Shown piece after piece: positions 1 through 6,976 of a stretch of DNA of 40,316 nucleotides. Location: positions 1 to 40,316 of the forward strand of contig NZ_JAPSHJ010000034.1 of NCBI RefSeq assembly GCF_031179985.1. The letters are read 5' to 3'. A program made the position numbers and the translations under genes. Source of the DNA: Arthrobacter sp. Lineage in GTDB: Bacteria > Actinomycetota > Actinomycetes > Actinomycetales > Micrococcaceae. Each line of letters begins with the position of its first letter. Position 1 is the first letter of the stretch. The notes below the pieces were generated by a model that was given only the letters and a program-made list of their open reading frames with translations, did no database searches and had not been told where the DNA came from.

Positions 1-1
1 C

Positions 2-169
2 TCCACGGTCAAGCTCGCCGCACAGGCACCGGCGTCTGCAGTGAACGTCGCCGGCAACCTGGCCAACACCGGGCTGGACGCAGCACCGCTCGCCCTCGGC
101 GCGCTCGTGCTCTTCCTCCTCGGCGGAAGCACCCTGGCAGCAGCGAAACTCCGCCGCCGCCAGAGCTAA
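2..169 (+). CDS. C-terminal end of a sortase-anchored (LANTG) surface protein, 5' truncated by the window
   Basis: Only the last 55 codons are present; the reading frame is open from base 2 to the TAA at 167-169. It ends in a typical cell-wall sorting signal: the pentapeptide LANTG (bases 59-73), then a hydrophobic stretch of about 20 residues (APLALGALVLFLLGG...), then a basic tail KLRRRQS. LAxTG motifs are the recognition type of class E sortases, common in high-GC Gram-positives, so the protein is probably cleaved between T and G and attached to peptidoglycan. The function of the ectodomain cannot be judged because it lies outside the window. A strong hairpin terminator follows 35 bases downstream. 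Confidence 0.8.
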   Translation, partial: STVKLAAQAPASAVNVAGNLANTGLDAAPLALGALVLFLLGGSTLAAAKLRRRQS

Positions 170-203
170 CACCAGAAATGAGCTTCGATTCAAGGAGCTA
201 AGA

Positions 204-250
204 AGAAACAGCGCCCGGGACCCGAACACCCGCCCCCGGGCGCTGTTTCT
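204..250 (+). terminator. Strong intrinsic terminator hairpin
   Basis: A perfect 16-bp inverted repeat, left arm 204-219 and right arm 235-250, with a 15-nt loop. The right arm ends in GTTTCT, which gives a short U-rich 3' side. It separates the surface-protein gene from lsr2. Confidence 0.85.
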
Positions 251-331
251 ATACCCCCAGCATGCACGACAGAAGCAATGCCGGACCTGCAGGTTTTACA
301 ACGGAAACAGCATGAAGGAAACCCCATTCCC

Positions 332-658
332 ATGGCAACGAAGGTAACTACCGTCCTCATCGACGACATCGACGGGAGCACCGCCGACAGAACGGTCTCA
401 TTCGAAATCGACGGTAAAAACTACGAAATCGACCTGTCAGCTGCAAACGCAGCCGCCCTAAGAAAACTCCTCGATCCGTACATGGCCGCAGGCCGTAAAC
501 GCAAAAGCAGCCCGACACGGAAGAACCCAACGATGACCCAGGGAGCCGGCAAACCTTCCAGCATCCGTGAATGGGCGCAACGAAACGGACACCCAACAAG
601 GAAGCGGGGCAGGCTTCCCAAAGAAATCCTCGAGGCGCACGAACGGGCAACCGCGTAG
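332..658 (+). CDS. lsr2: Lsr2-family nucleoid-associated protein
   Basis: A 108-residue protein matching Lsr2, the actinobacterial H-NS-like xenogeneic silencer that bridges AT-rich DNA. The N-terminal dimerisation domain begins MATKVTTVLIDDIDG, with the usual beta strands (VSFEIDGKNYEIDLS) and the helix NAAALRKLLDPYM. A lysine/serine-rich linker follows, then the C-terminal DNA-binding domain IREWAQRNGHPTRKRGRLP, containing the RGR AT-hook-like minor-groove motif. I chose ATG 332 over the upstream in-frame ATG 278 because the family starts at MA-K and a purine-rich GAAGGAAA lies at 315-320. Family length is about 105-115 residues, so the gene looks intact. It may silence AT-richer accessory DNA elsewhere in the genome. 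Confidence 0.93.
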   Translation: MATKVTTVLIDDIDGSTADRTVSFEIDGKNYEIDLSAANAAALRKLLDPYMAAGRKRKSSPTRKNPTMTQGAGKPSSIREWAQRNGHPTRKRGRLPKEILEAHERATA

Positions 659-769
659 CCCCCCGCGATGCTCTAGCCCAAAGCTTCGGTCACCGCCGAT
701 GTATCCCCCTCAAGCCATCGGCAGTAACCGAAAAGCGGCAGTGGTTAAGACCAACCCAGCCGTGGAACG

Positions 770-803
770 GATGCAGGCTCCCGTGAGACCGGGGGCCTGC
801 ATC
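770..803 (+). terminator. Hairpin downstream of lsr2, probable terminator
   Basis: A 14-bp stem (770-783 with 790-803, one G-U pair) closed by the six-base loop TGAGAC. It is followed by TGCTTTA rather than a full U tract, so it is a weaker intrinsic terminator candidate than the one before lsr2. It lies 111 bases after the lsr2 stop. Confidence 0.55.
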
Positions 804-1132
804 TGCTTTATGGCCGCTACATGAACGACGAAGGAAAGCTGGGGGATCCAACTGCTAACTCGAGAGCAGGGACACATCAACACTGCCGAAGGTATGGAAC
901 CATCCCCCATTCCAGGATTGCCACTCGTACGCTCAGGGCCGCCAACGCAGCTGTGACCGCACCCCGTTTTGGGCGCTCCTGCCACCGGAGACCCCAAGGT
1001 TCACGAGTGCCCTGTCGTGACGAAGCGGATGCCCATCATCCCGCTGACGCGCCGGCCCGGCGGAGCCCAGGAATGCAAGCACATCCTGCACACAGGCCGG
1101 CCCGAGCACACATTTTTCTTGTGAGATTTTTC
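804..1132. other. Non-coding stretch with no supported gene
   Basis: Open frames across this stretch have no ribosome-binding sites and no recognisable protein. It contains two copies of GCCGGCCCG (near 1051 and 1096). At its right edge is a perfect 10-bp direct repeat ATTTTTCTTG (1112-1121 and 1126-1135) whose second copy runs into the -35 box of the next promoter. I see nothing else in it. Confidence 0.5.
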
Positions 1133-1161
1133 TTGACGTAACAGAGCGGCGGCCGTATTGT
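1133..1161 (+). promoter_or_regulatory. Sigma-70-type promoter for the MarR / aldehyde dehydrogenase operon
   Basis: TTGACG (1133-1138), a 17-base spacer and TATTGT (1156-1161) form a close match to the housekeeping consensus. The predicted start of transcription is about 1168, giving a leader of about 250 nt before the MarR start at 1417. Confidence 0.75.
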
Positions 1162-1175
1162 CATGGACAGGTTTC

Positions 1176-1186
1176 CTGATTATCAG
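1176..1186. promoter_or_regulatory. Palindrome just downstream of the promoter, candidate MarR operator
   Basis: CTGAT-T-ATCAG is a perfect 11-bp palindrome about 8-18 bases after the predicted transcription start, and an overlapping GATTA/TAATC pair extends it to 1191. This position suits repression by roadblock or promoter occlusion. Autoregulation by the MarR protein encoded downstream is the natural inference. Confidence 0.5.
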
Positions 1187-1416
1187 TAATCCTGATGATC
1201 GGTCCCAGTAATGGCAGCCGCTGCGTGCTTTGCGGCTACCTCCCTCCGTTTCAATGTCGAAAACCAGGGTGTTCCGATGAACAGCAAGTTCTGCTCCCGC
1301 CGTCGTATCTTTCGTCCTTGTCATTGCCGGCCGCGTCCGGCGACCCACCGCAGTCGCTTGGCGCCTTTGGTGAACCGACAGGCGCTGGTGCCCTGCGGCA
1401 AGGCCAAGGGCTGATC

Positions 1417-1905
1417 ATGGCTGCAGTCACCTCCAGCGCAGGACCCGAATCACATGGGTCAGCGGCAACGGCGTCCTCGGACATCACCATGCTGTACCTC
1501 ATCAAGCAACTGGAACTGGCCGTCAGGTCCCAGCTGGACGACGTCGTGTCCGCCCATGGCCTGACGTCCCTGCAGTACACCGCGCTTACGGTACTTGAAC
1601 GCCATCCCGGCCTGACGTCCGCGGAACTGGCACGAAATTCCTTTGTGCGGTCCCAGACCATGGCGCAGATGATCACCGTCCTTGACGAACGGGGCCTCCT
1701 TGCACGCCACCGGGACCCCGAGAGTAAACGGCAGTACCTGCTTTCGCTGACTCCCGAAGGCCAGGGCCTGTTGGATACCCTCCGTGAGGACGTGGCTGGA
1801 ATCGAGCGCCAGATGGTGGCCGGTCTTGACGACGACGACCGCTCCACCTTGCGCCGTGCACTGCGATCGTGCCGGCTTGCGCTCGGCGGCGGCCACGCGC
1901 ACTAG
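1417..1905 (+). CDS. MarR-family transcriptional regulator
   Basis: A 162-residue winged-helix regulator. After a short variable N terminus it has the MarR helix 1 (ITMLYLIKQLELAVRSQLDDV) and the winged helix-turn-helix (LTSLQYTALTVLERHPGLTSAELA, then QTMAQMITVLDERGLL). The wing carries the family signature around RDPESKRQYLLSLTPEG, and a C-terminal dimerisation helix follows. The frame is open back to 1195, but the family begins near the ATG at 1417, which has AAGGG at 1406-1410. It is first in an apparent operon with the aldehyde and alcohol dehydrogenase genes, so it likely senses their aromatic or allylic substrate and represses from the palindrome at 1176. The ligand is unknown. Confidence 0.88.
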   Translation: MAAVTSSAGPESHGSAATASSDITMLYLIKQLELAVRSQLDDVVSAHGLTSLQYTALTVLERHPGLTSAELARNSFVRSQTMAQMITVLDERGLLARHRDPESKRQYLLSLTPEGQGLLDTLREDVAGIERQMVAGLDDDDRSTLRRALRSCRLALGGGHAH

Positions 1906-1993
1906 CAACAAACTGCAAACCCTTCCTCAGCACGAACCCCTTGTCAGGAGCAAAGCTGCTCCAGACACCGCGAATCAGAGACAGGACCCAGCA

Positions 1994-3502
1994 ATGACTG
2001 TTCAGGAATCACAAACCCTCGCTGCACCCGCACCAGATGAACCGGTCTCCCTGCCGGGGATCGTGCGTAACGGAAACCTTTTCATCAACGGTGCCTGGCA
2101 GGAATCCGCCGGCGGCGCCCGGACTTCCGTTCTGAACCCCGCTACCGGGCTGGAAGTTGCCACCGTTTCCTCAGCAGTTACTGCCGACGTCGATGCGGCC
2201 GTCGCCGCGGCCAAAGCTTCAGTCAAGGACGGCAGATGGTCCCGCCTGAGCGGTCGCGAGCGTTCCCGTGTTCTCAATAAGGCCGCAGCAATTATCCGCG
2301 AGCGGGCCGAAGAGTTGGCCCTGGTGGAGAGCACGGACGTTGGAAAGCCCATCACGTTCGCCCGGGTGGTGGACGTCGCCACGGCCGCGGACCAGTACGA
2401 GTATGTGGCGGCAATGGCCCAGCAGCTGGACGGTTCCGTTCGGGAAACCCCGTTGGCTGCGCATGCCTTCACAAAAAGGGAACCCCTGGGCGTGGTTGCA
2501 GCCATTACGCCCTTCAACTTCCCGCTGATCCTCTCCAGCACGAAGATTGCTGCTGCATTGGCTGCAGGTAACAGCGTTGTCCACAAACCCGCCAGTGATA
2601 CCCCCTTGAGTGCGCTCCTGATGGCGGAAATCCTCACAGAGGCAGGGGTCCCGGCCGGGGTTTTCAACGTGGTCACAGGGCCGGGCGGCGCGTTGGGCAA
2701 TCACTTGGTGGCGCATCCTGACGTCAACAAAATCGCCTTCACCGGATCCACCGAGATCGGAAGCCACGTCGCTGCCCTCGCGGGGGCCAACCTGAGGCCC
2801 GTGACCGCCGAACTGGGCGGTAACGCTGCCAACATCCTTTTTGCCGATGCTGATCTGGAGAAGGCGATCGGCACGGTGATTGGCGCCTTCGTGTTCAACT
2901 CGGGACAGTTCTGCATGGGCGGCCCCCGCTTGCTGGTGGAACGACCCATTTACGAGACAGTACTGGGCATCCTTAAGGAAGCGGTGGCCGGAGTGCCGGT
3001 AGGTGATCCAACAGATCCCGCCACGGTGATGGGCCCGCTGGCAAGCAGGAAGCAGCGGGACAAGGTAGCTGGATTTGTCGAGGGTGCCAAGGCGGCCGGA
3101 GGCCAAGTGGTTGTTGGCGGTGAAGCGCTCGAACTGAACGGGGGCTACTTCTACAAGCCCACGGTAATAGCAGGTCTTGGCAACGATGCCGCCGCAGTCC
3201 AGGAGGAAGTGTTCGGGCCCGTCCTGACCGTCCAGCCGTTTGACAGCGAACAAGAGGCGATCCAGCTGGCCAACAGCACGCCCTACGGGCTGGCGGCGGG
3301 TGTGCAAACGTCAAGTATTTCCCGGGCTCACCGGGTGTCAGCCCAGCTGGAGGCCGGAATCGTCTGGGTGAACGCCTGGGCGCTGCTGGATCCGGCCGTG
3401 CCATTCGGTGGCGTCAAGAATTCCGGATGGGGCCGGGAATACGGGCCGGAGTCCCTCGAATCCTATTGCCGGACCAAGTCCGTCGTTATCGCAACCGACT
3501 AG
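1994..3502 (+). CDS. NAD(P)-dependent aldehyde dehydrogenase
   Basis: A 502-residue ALDH-superfamily enzyme oxidising an aldehyde to its acid. The catalytic nucleophile is Cys307 (GQFCMGG) and the general base Glu273 (AELGGNAA), spaced 34 residues apart as in classical ALDHs. The cofactor region includes ITPFNFP and FTGSTEIG, and the C-terminal PFGGVKNSGWGRE motif is complete. The open frame runs upstream inside the marR gene, but ATG 1994 fits the family N terminus (an AGGA lies 8 bases ahead). An alcohol dehydrogenase starts 9 bases downstream, so the pair probably runs alcohol to aldehyde to acid. The sequence resembles aromatic or terpenoid aldehyde dehydrogenases more than betaine-aldehyde enzymes, but substrate assignment is inference. 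Confidence 0.92.
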   Translation: MTVQESQTLAAPAPDEPVSLPGIVRNGNLFINGAWQESAGGARTSVLNPATGLEVATVSSAVTADVDAAVAAAKASVKDGRWSRLSGRERSRVLNKAAAIIRERAEELALVESTDVGKPITFARVVDVATAADQYEYVAAMAQQLDGSVRETPLAAHAFTKREPLGVVAAITPFNFPLILSSTKIAAALAAGNSVVHKPASDTPLSALLMAEILTEAGVPAGVFNVVTGPGGALGNHLVAHPDVNKIAFTGSTEIGSHVAALAGANLRPVTAELGGNAANILFADADLEKAIGTVIGAFVFNSGQFCMGGPRLLVERPIYETVLGILKEAVAGVPVGDPTDPATVMGPLASRKQRDKVAGFVEGAKAAGGQVVVGGEALELNGGYFYKPTVIAGLGNDAAAVQEEVFGPVLTVQPFDSEQEAIQLANSTPYGLAAGVQTSSISRAHRVSAQLEAGIVWVNAWALLDPAVPFGGVKNSGWGREYGPESLESYCRTKSVVIATD

Positions 3503-3511
3503 GAGTTCAGC

Positions 3512-4618
3512 ATGACTGTAACTACTGAAGCCGCCGTTATCGAAGCAGCGGACGCCGAATTCACGCTCCAGTCCGTACAGCTCGATTCGCTGCGCCCTGA
3601 GGAGGTCAGGCTGGAAATTAAGGCCGCAGGGTTATGCCACACTGACATTTCGGTGGCAGGAGGCGGGCTGCCTTTCCCTCTCCCCGGTGTCCTCGGGCAT
3701 GAGGGGGTGGGTGTAGTCACCGAAGTGGGATCCGCGGTCACGAGGGTGCAGCCCGGCGATACTGCAGTGCTTTCCTTTACTTCGTGCGGGCGATGTGCGA
3801 ACTGCAGGGGAGGCCATCCGGCCTACTGCGATACATGGCTGCCGGATAACCTGCTGGGTGGAGTAAGGGCCGACGGCTCCTCCACTATTTCCCGCGGCGG
3901 GCAGCCGCTGGGTGGCCGCTTCTTTGGTCAATCATCGTTTGCCAGGACCGTCATTGCGGACGAGCGCAGCGTGGTCAAAATCAACACCTCGCTTCCGCTG
4001 GAACGCATCGCTCCGCTCGCTTGCGGGGTGCAGACCGGCGCAGGGGCTGTTTGGAACGTCATCCGGCCGGCCCCGGGATCCAGCCTTGTAGTTTTTGGGG
4101 CCGGAACTGTTGGGCTGGCGGCCATCATGGCTGCCGCCCTCACACCTGCCACAATCATCATTGCCGTCGACCGTGTTCCTTCCCGCCTGGAACTGGCCCT
4201 CGAGCTTGGTGCCACGCACGTTATTGACGCCTCCGCGGCTACCGAGGTTGCGGCGGAGATCCACAAAATCACCGGCGGTGGCGCCCACGCGGCCATCGAG
4301 GCCACGGGAAACACGAGCGTTCTTGAACAGGCCATTGGCGCTACCCGGGCCAGGGGACACATTGTGGTGATCGGAGCTCCCGCGTTCGGGGCAACTGTTG
4401 CCGTGGACGTGAACTTCATGATGCCCGGGCGCCGCATTGAGGGCGTGACTCTGGGTGACAGCGAGATTGAAACCCTGATTCCGTCCATCATCACCCTGAT
4501 GGAATCGGGGAGGTTTCCCGTGGAACGGCTGGTTCGGACCTATCGCCTGGAAGAGATCAACCAGGCCGTGGCAGACACCAAATCCGGAACGGTGATCAAA
4601 CCGGTCCTGCTGACCTGA
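3512..4618 (+). CDS. Zinc-dependent alcohol dehydrogenase, aryl-alcohol type
   Basis: A 368-residue medium-chain dehydrogenase. Catalytic zinc ligands are Cys42 (GLCHTD), His63/Glu64 (LGHEGVG) and Cys171 (LACGVQTGAGAV). The structural zinc site is the four-cysteine lobe Cys92, Cys95, Cys98, Cys106. The Rossmann motif GAGTVG is at 196-201. The LACGVQTGAGAVWN block is characteristic of benzyl-, geraniol- and other aryl/allyl-alcohol dehydrogenases. AGGAG overlaps the stop of the aldehyde dehydrogenase gene, so translation is probably coupled. It presumably oxidises the alcohol whose aldehyde the upstream enzyme takes. A hairpin terminator follows directly. Confidence 0.9.
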   Translation: MTVTTEAAVIEAADAEFTLQSVQLDSLRPEEVRLEIKAAGLCHTDISVAGGGLPFPLPGVLGHEGVGVVTEVGSAVTRVQPGDTAVLSFTSCGRCANCRGGHPAYCDTWLPDNLLGGVRADGSSTISRGGQPLGGRFFGQSSFARTVIADERSVVKINTSLPLERIAPLACGVQTGAGAVWNVIRPAPGSSLVVFGAGTVGLAAIMAAALTPATIIIAVDRVPSRLELALELGATHVIDASAATEVAAEIHKITGGGAHAAIEATGNTSVLEQAIGATRARGHIVVIGAPAFGATVAVDVNFMMPGRRIEGVTLGDSEIETLIPSIITLMESGRFPVERLVRTYRLEEINQAVADTKSGTVIKPVLLT

Positions 4619-4626
4619 AATGATCA

Positions 4627-4664
4627 AGACCCCCACCCGCAACTTGAACTGCGCTTGGGGGTCT
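4627..4664. terminator. Bidirectional terminator hairpin between convergent genes
   Basis: AGACCCCCA (4627-4635) pairs with TGGGGGTCT (4656-4664) around a 20-base loop. It lies between the end of the alcohol dehydrogenase gene (+) and the end of the second marR gene (-), so it could serve both. There is no long U tract. Confidence 0.6.
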
Positions 4665-4719
4665 CGATTCAGGGCGCCAAAGCAGGAGCATGCTTGCTAG
4701 TGTGATTGGTGGAGACCTG

Positions 4720-5223
4720 TTAAGTGAAATCGCCTGCGTTCTTCCGAAACGCACTGAGGATCCTGATCAGCTGGTCAACATCCTGGTCAGTGAATCCCGA
4801 CTGGGCGAATACCTCAGAGTTGAGCGCCGCCGTCGCGCTCTTGGCAAGCGTCCGCCCCTCAGAGGTGAGCTCTATCAAGGTGGTCCGGCCGTCAGTAGGG
4901 TGGGCAGACCGTACCACCAGGCCTGCGGCTTGAAGCCGGTCGACGGCGTTTGTCACCGACGTCGGATGGACCTGCAGGAGCGCGCTTGCTTTGTTCATCG
5001 GGAGTGCGCCGCTGCGGGCGAAACTGAGCAGTGCCAGGAGTTCGTAGCGCGCGAATGTCAGGCCGAACGGTTTGAGGACGGCCTCGATCCGTCCCAGCAG
5101 AATCTGCTGGGTGCGCATGATGGCCGTGACGGCAGCCATGGGGGCAGCCTCATTTCCCCAACCGTGGCCTTCCCAGTTGCGCTGGGCATCCGCGATGGGG
5201 TCACGGGGAAGGGGAGTTCCCAC
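4720..5223 (-). CDS. MarR-family transcriptional regulator
   Basis: A 167-residue MarR protein starting at GTG 5223 with AAGGAGG four bases upstream. It has a polar N terminus, a dimerisation helix (AAVTAIMRTQQILLGRIEAVL), the winged HTH (LTFARYELLALLSFA, then LLQVHPTSVTNAVDRLQAAGLV) and the wing THPTDGRTTLIELTSEG-like segment. It diverges from the acyl-CoA dehydrogenase gene across 114 bases holding a palindrome, so it probably controls that gene and itself. Acyl-CoA thioesters are ligands of some MarR proteins, which would fit, but this is inference. Confidence 0.88.
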   Translation of the reverse strand: MGTPLPRDPIADAQRNWEGHGWGNEAAPMAAVTAIMRTQQILLGRIEAVLKPFGLTFARYELLALLSFARSGALPMNKASALLQVHPTSVTNAVDRLQAAGLVVRSAHPTDGRTTLIELTSEGRTLAKSATAALNSEVFAQSGFTDQDVDQLIRILSAFRKNAGDFT

Positions 5224-5266
5224 CGTTCCTCCTTAGCCTTGCCCGGCCAGGGCATCTGCTCAGCCT

Positions 5267-5294
5267 AGTGATCCACATCACTGTGCAATATACT
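5267..5294 (+). promoter_or_regulatory. Divergent control region: palindrome and -10 box
   Basis: AGTGAT (5267-5272) and ATCACT (5277-5282) form an inverted repeat with a 4-base centre. A good -10 hexamer TATACT follows at 5289-5294, oriented toward the acyl-CoA dehydrogenase gene, without a recognisable -35. A regulator bound to the palindrome would cover the -35/spacer region. Confidence 0.5.
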
Positions 5295-5337
5295 AGGACA
5301 TCCAAGGGTTTGGAAGAGCGAAGAGGCCGGGGGACGG

Positions 5338-6564
5338 GTGCAGCCATCAGGACGTCATGACGGGCCGGCCGCGGACCCGCCGGCAACAGCCGGGATCCCT
5401 GCCCCTCTCCCATTTGCAGATGCCGATCTGATGTACATCGCCGAACTCCTGCCCGCTGCCGAGCGTTCCCGGTATCTGGAACTGAGGGAGTTTCTGCAGT
5501 CCCGGATCCGTGCGGCATCCATCGATTATTGGAACCGGGAGGAATTCCCTTTCTCCCTGGTTGCGGAAATGGGGAAATACGGGTTGGGGGGCCTGCAAAC
5601 GGACGGCAGCTCGCAGCTGTTTAAGGGCCTGATGTACGTCGAGGTGGCCCGTGCTGACGTATCGCTGTCGGCGCTGGTGGGGATTCACAACGAGCTCATT
5701 GTGGGGATGATCGATCAGCTCGGCTCCATCGAGCAAAAGAGGCAATGGCTTCCGGGCCTCACTGCCCTCACCCAGCTGGGCGCCTTTGCCCTGACCGAAC
5801 CCGATCATGGCTCGGACATCGCAGGCGGGCTGGAAACCACTGCACGGCTCGATGGCGGGGAGTGGGTGATCAACGGTGCTAAGCGCTGGATCGGGGCCGG
5901 CACTATTGCTGACTTCGCGCTGGTATGGGCACGTGACCTTGAAGATGGCCAGATCAAGGGCTTTATTGTTGAAACCGACCGTCCAGGCTACTCCGCCATG
6001 AAGATCAGCAACAAAATCGGCCTCCGGATCATGCAGAACGCGGACATCACGCTCTCGGAGGTTCGGATCCCCGAGGCCAACCTGCTCCCCGGTGCCACCG
6101 ACTTTTCAAAAGCCAACAGCCTCCTGCGGGATTCGCGCGCCTGGGTGGGCTGGCAAGGTGCCGGAATCCAACTGGCCGCGTTCGACGTCGGGCGTTCCTA
6201 TTCATTGCAACGCAAGCAGTTCGGGAGGGAACTGGCGCGGTTCCAGCTCATTCAGCAGCAACTGGCCGACATGCTGGGCAATGCCACTGCTTCCCTTGCC
6301 CTGATGGTCCAGCTCGCGCGGATCCAGGACGAGGGCAAATTGGAGATGGCCCAGGCCGCCATGGCCAAAGCCACCACCACCCGGCTGGCCCGGTCCACGG
6401 TAGCCATGGGGAGATCGATCCTGGGCGGCAACGGGATCAGCAGTGATTTTGAAATGGCCAAGTTGTTCGGGGACGCTGAGGTCCTCTACACCTATGAAGG
6501 CAGCTATGAAATCAACTCCCTCATTGTGGGGCGCGCCGTCACCGGGAAATCCGCCTTTACCTGA
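5338..6564 (+). CDS. Acyl-CoA dehydrogenase, glutaryl-CoA dehydrogenase-like
   Basis: A 408-residue FAD flavoenzyme that would alpha,beta-dehydrogenate an acyl-CoA. It starts at GTG 5338 with purine-rich GAAGAGG upstream. Family blocks seen are FALTEPDHGSD (FAD contact), NGAKRWIGAGTIAD, GIQLAAFDVGRSYSLQRKQFG and ILGGNGIS. The C-terminal motif YEGSYEIN carries the likely catalytic Glu at about residue 387, the position used in the glutaryl-CoA/short-chain branch. The overall pattern (TYEG...NSLIVGRAVTG) is closest to glutaryl-CoA dehydrogenases. No glutarate or lysine genes are adjacent, so the substrate is unproven. It is divergent from a MarR gene that probably regulates it. Confidence 0.9.
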   Translation: MQPSGRHDGPAADPPATAGIPAPLPFADADLMYIAELLPAAERSRYLELREFLQSRIRAASIDYWNREEFPFSLVAEMGKYGLGGLQTDGSSQLFKGLMYVEVARADVSLSALVGIHNELIVGMIDQLGSIEQKRQWLPGLTALTQLGAFALTEPDHGSDIAGGLETTARLDGGEWVINGAKRWIGAGTIADFALVWARDLEDGQIKGFIVETDRPGYSAMKISNKIGLRIMQNADITLSEVRIPEANLLPGATDFSKANSLLRDSRAWVGWQGAGIQLAAFDVGRSYSLQRKQFGRELARFQLIQQQLADMLGNATASLALMVQLARIQDEGKLEMAQAAMAKATTTRLARSTVAMGRSILGGNGISSDFEMAKLFGDAEVLYTYEGSYEINSLIVGRAVTGKSAFT

Positions 6565-6631
6565 TCCTGCCCGGCCTGAGCTGGCCACAGACTACGGCCC
6601 TGCACGCCGCTCCTCTTTGTCCCGTCGCGGG

Positions 6632-6637
6632 TAGGCT
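6632..6637 (+). promoter_or_regulatory. -10 box placed for a leaderless transcript
   Basis: TAGGCT lies 6 bases before ATG 6644 and there is no Shine-Dalgarno sequence. This spacing puts the transcription start at or next to the start codon. The -35 is weak. Confidence 0.45.
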
Positions 6638-6643
6638 CTGCCT

Positions 6644-6964
6644 ATGGACGTTGTGGAGTTCCTGCTCGAACGGATCAAGGAAGATGAGAAGGCCGCGCAA
6701 AAACTCCTCGGAGACCGCTCCGTCTCCCAATCCGGGCGATGGTACGAGCACCGGCTGCTGCGCGAATGCGAAGCAAAACGGCGTCTCATCAGGGTCATCG
6801 AATCGGCCCGGCAGGCAAGCCTGGCCCGGATTGTGGCCTCATCCCCGGGCGAGACAGTCGGAATGACAGAAGCAATAGCGTGGACTGCGCTGGCCCTCCA
6901 TGCCCTTGCCTTCCCCTATTCGGACCACCCTGATTTCCAAGAGGGCTGGCGGCTGGCGGAATAA
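6644..6964 (+). CDS. DUF6221 family protein
   Basis: A 106-residue soluble protein of unknown function. It shows the family pattern: MDVVEFLLERIKEDE at the N terminus, then WYEHRLLRECEAKRRLI, and the C-terminal LALPY-like segment ALAFPYSDHPDFQEGWR. The family is common in actinobacterial chromosomes and phages. It has no enzymatic motifs that I can see. The start ATG 6644 appears leaderless. Its end is 12 bases from the end of the convergent ABC transporter operon. Confidence 0.8.
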   Translation: MDVVEFLLERIKEDEKAAQKLLGDRSVSQSGRWYEHRLLRECEAKRRLIRVIESARQASLARIVASSPGETVGMTEAIAWTALALHALAFPYSDHPDFQEGWRLAE

Positions 6965-6976
6965 CTGGTGGGCCGC

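Noticed and set aside
821..1141. 106-codon frame after lsr2
   Set aside because: Composition is unlike a protein and there is no start signal; a promoter and repeats occupy its 3' end.
1211..1414. Small frame in the MarR leader ending next to the MarR start
   Set aside because: No ribosome-binding site or plausible protein; probably leader RNA. A regulatory leader peptide is possible but unsupported.
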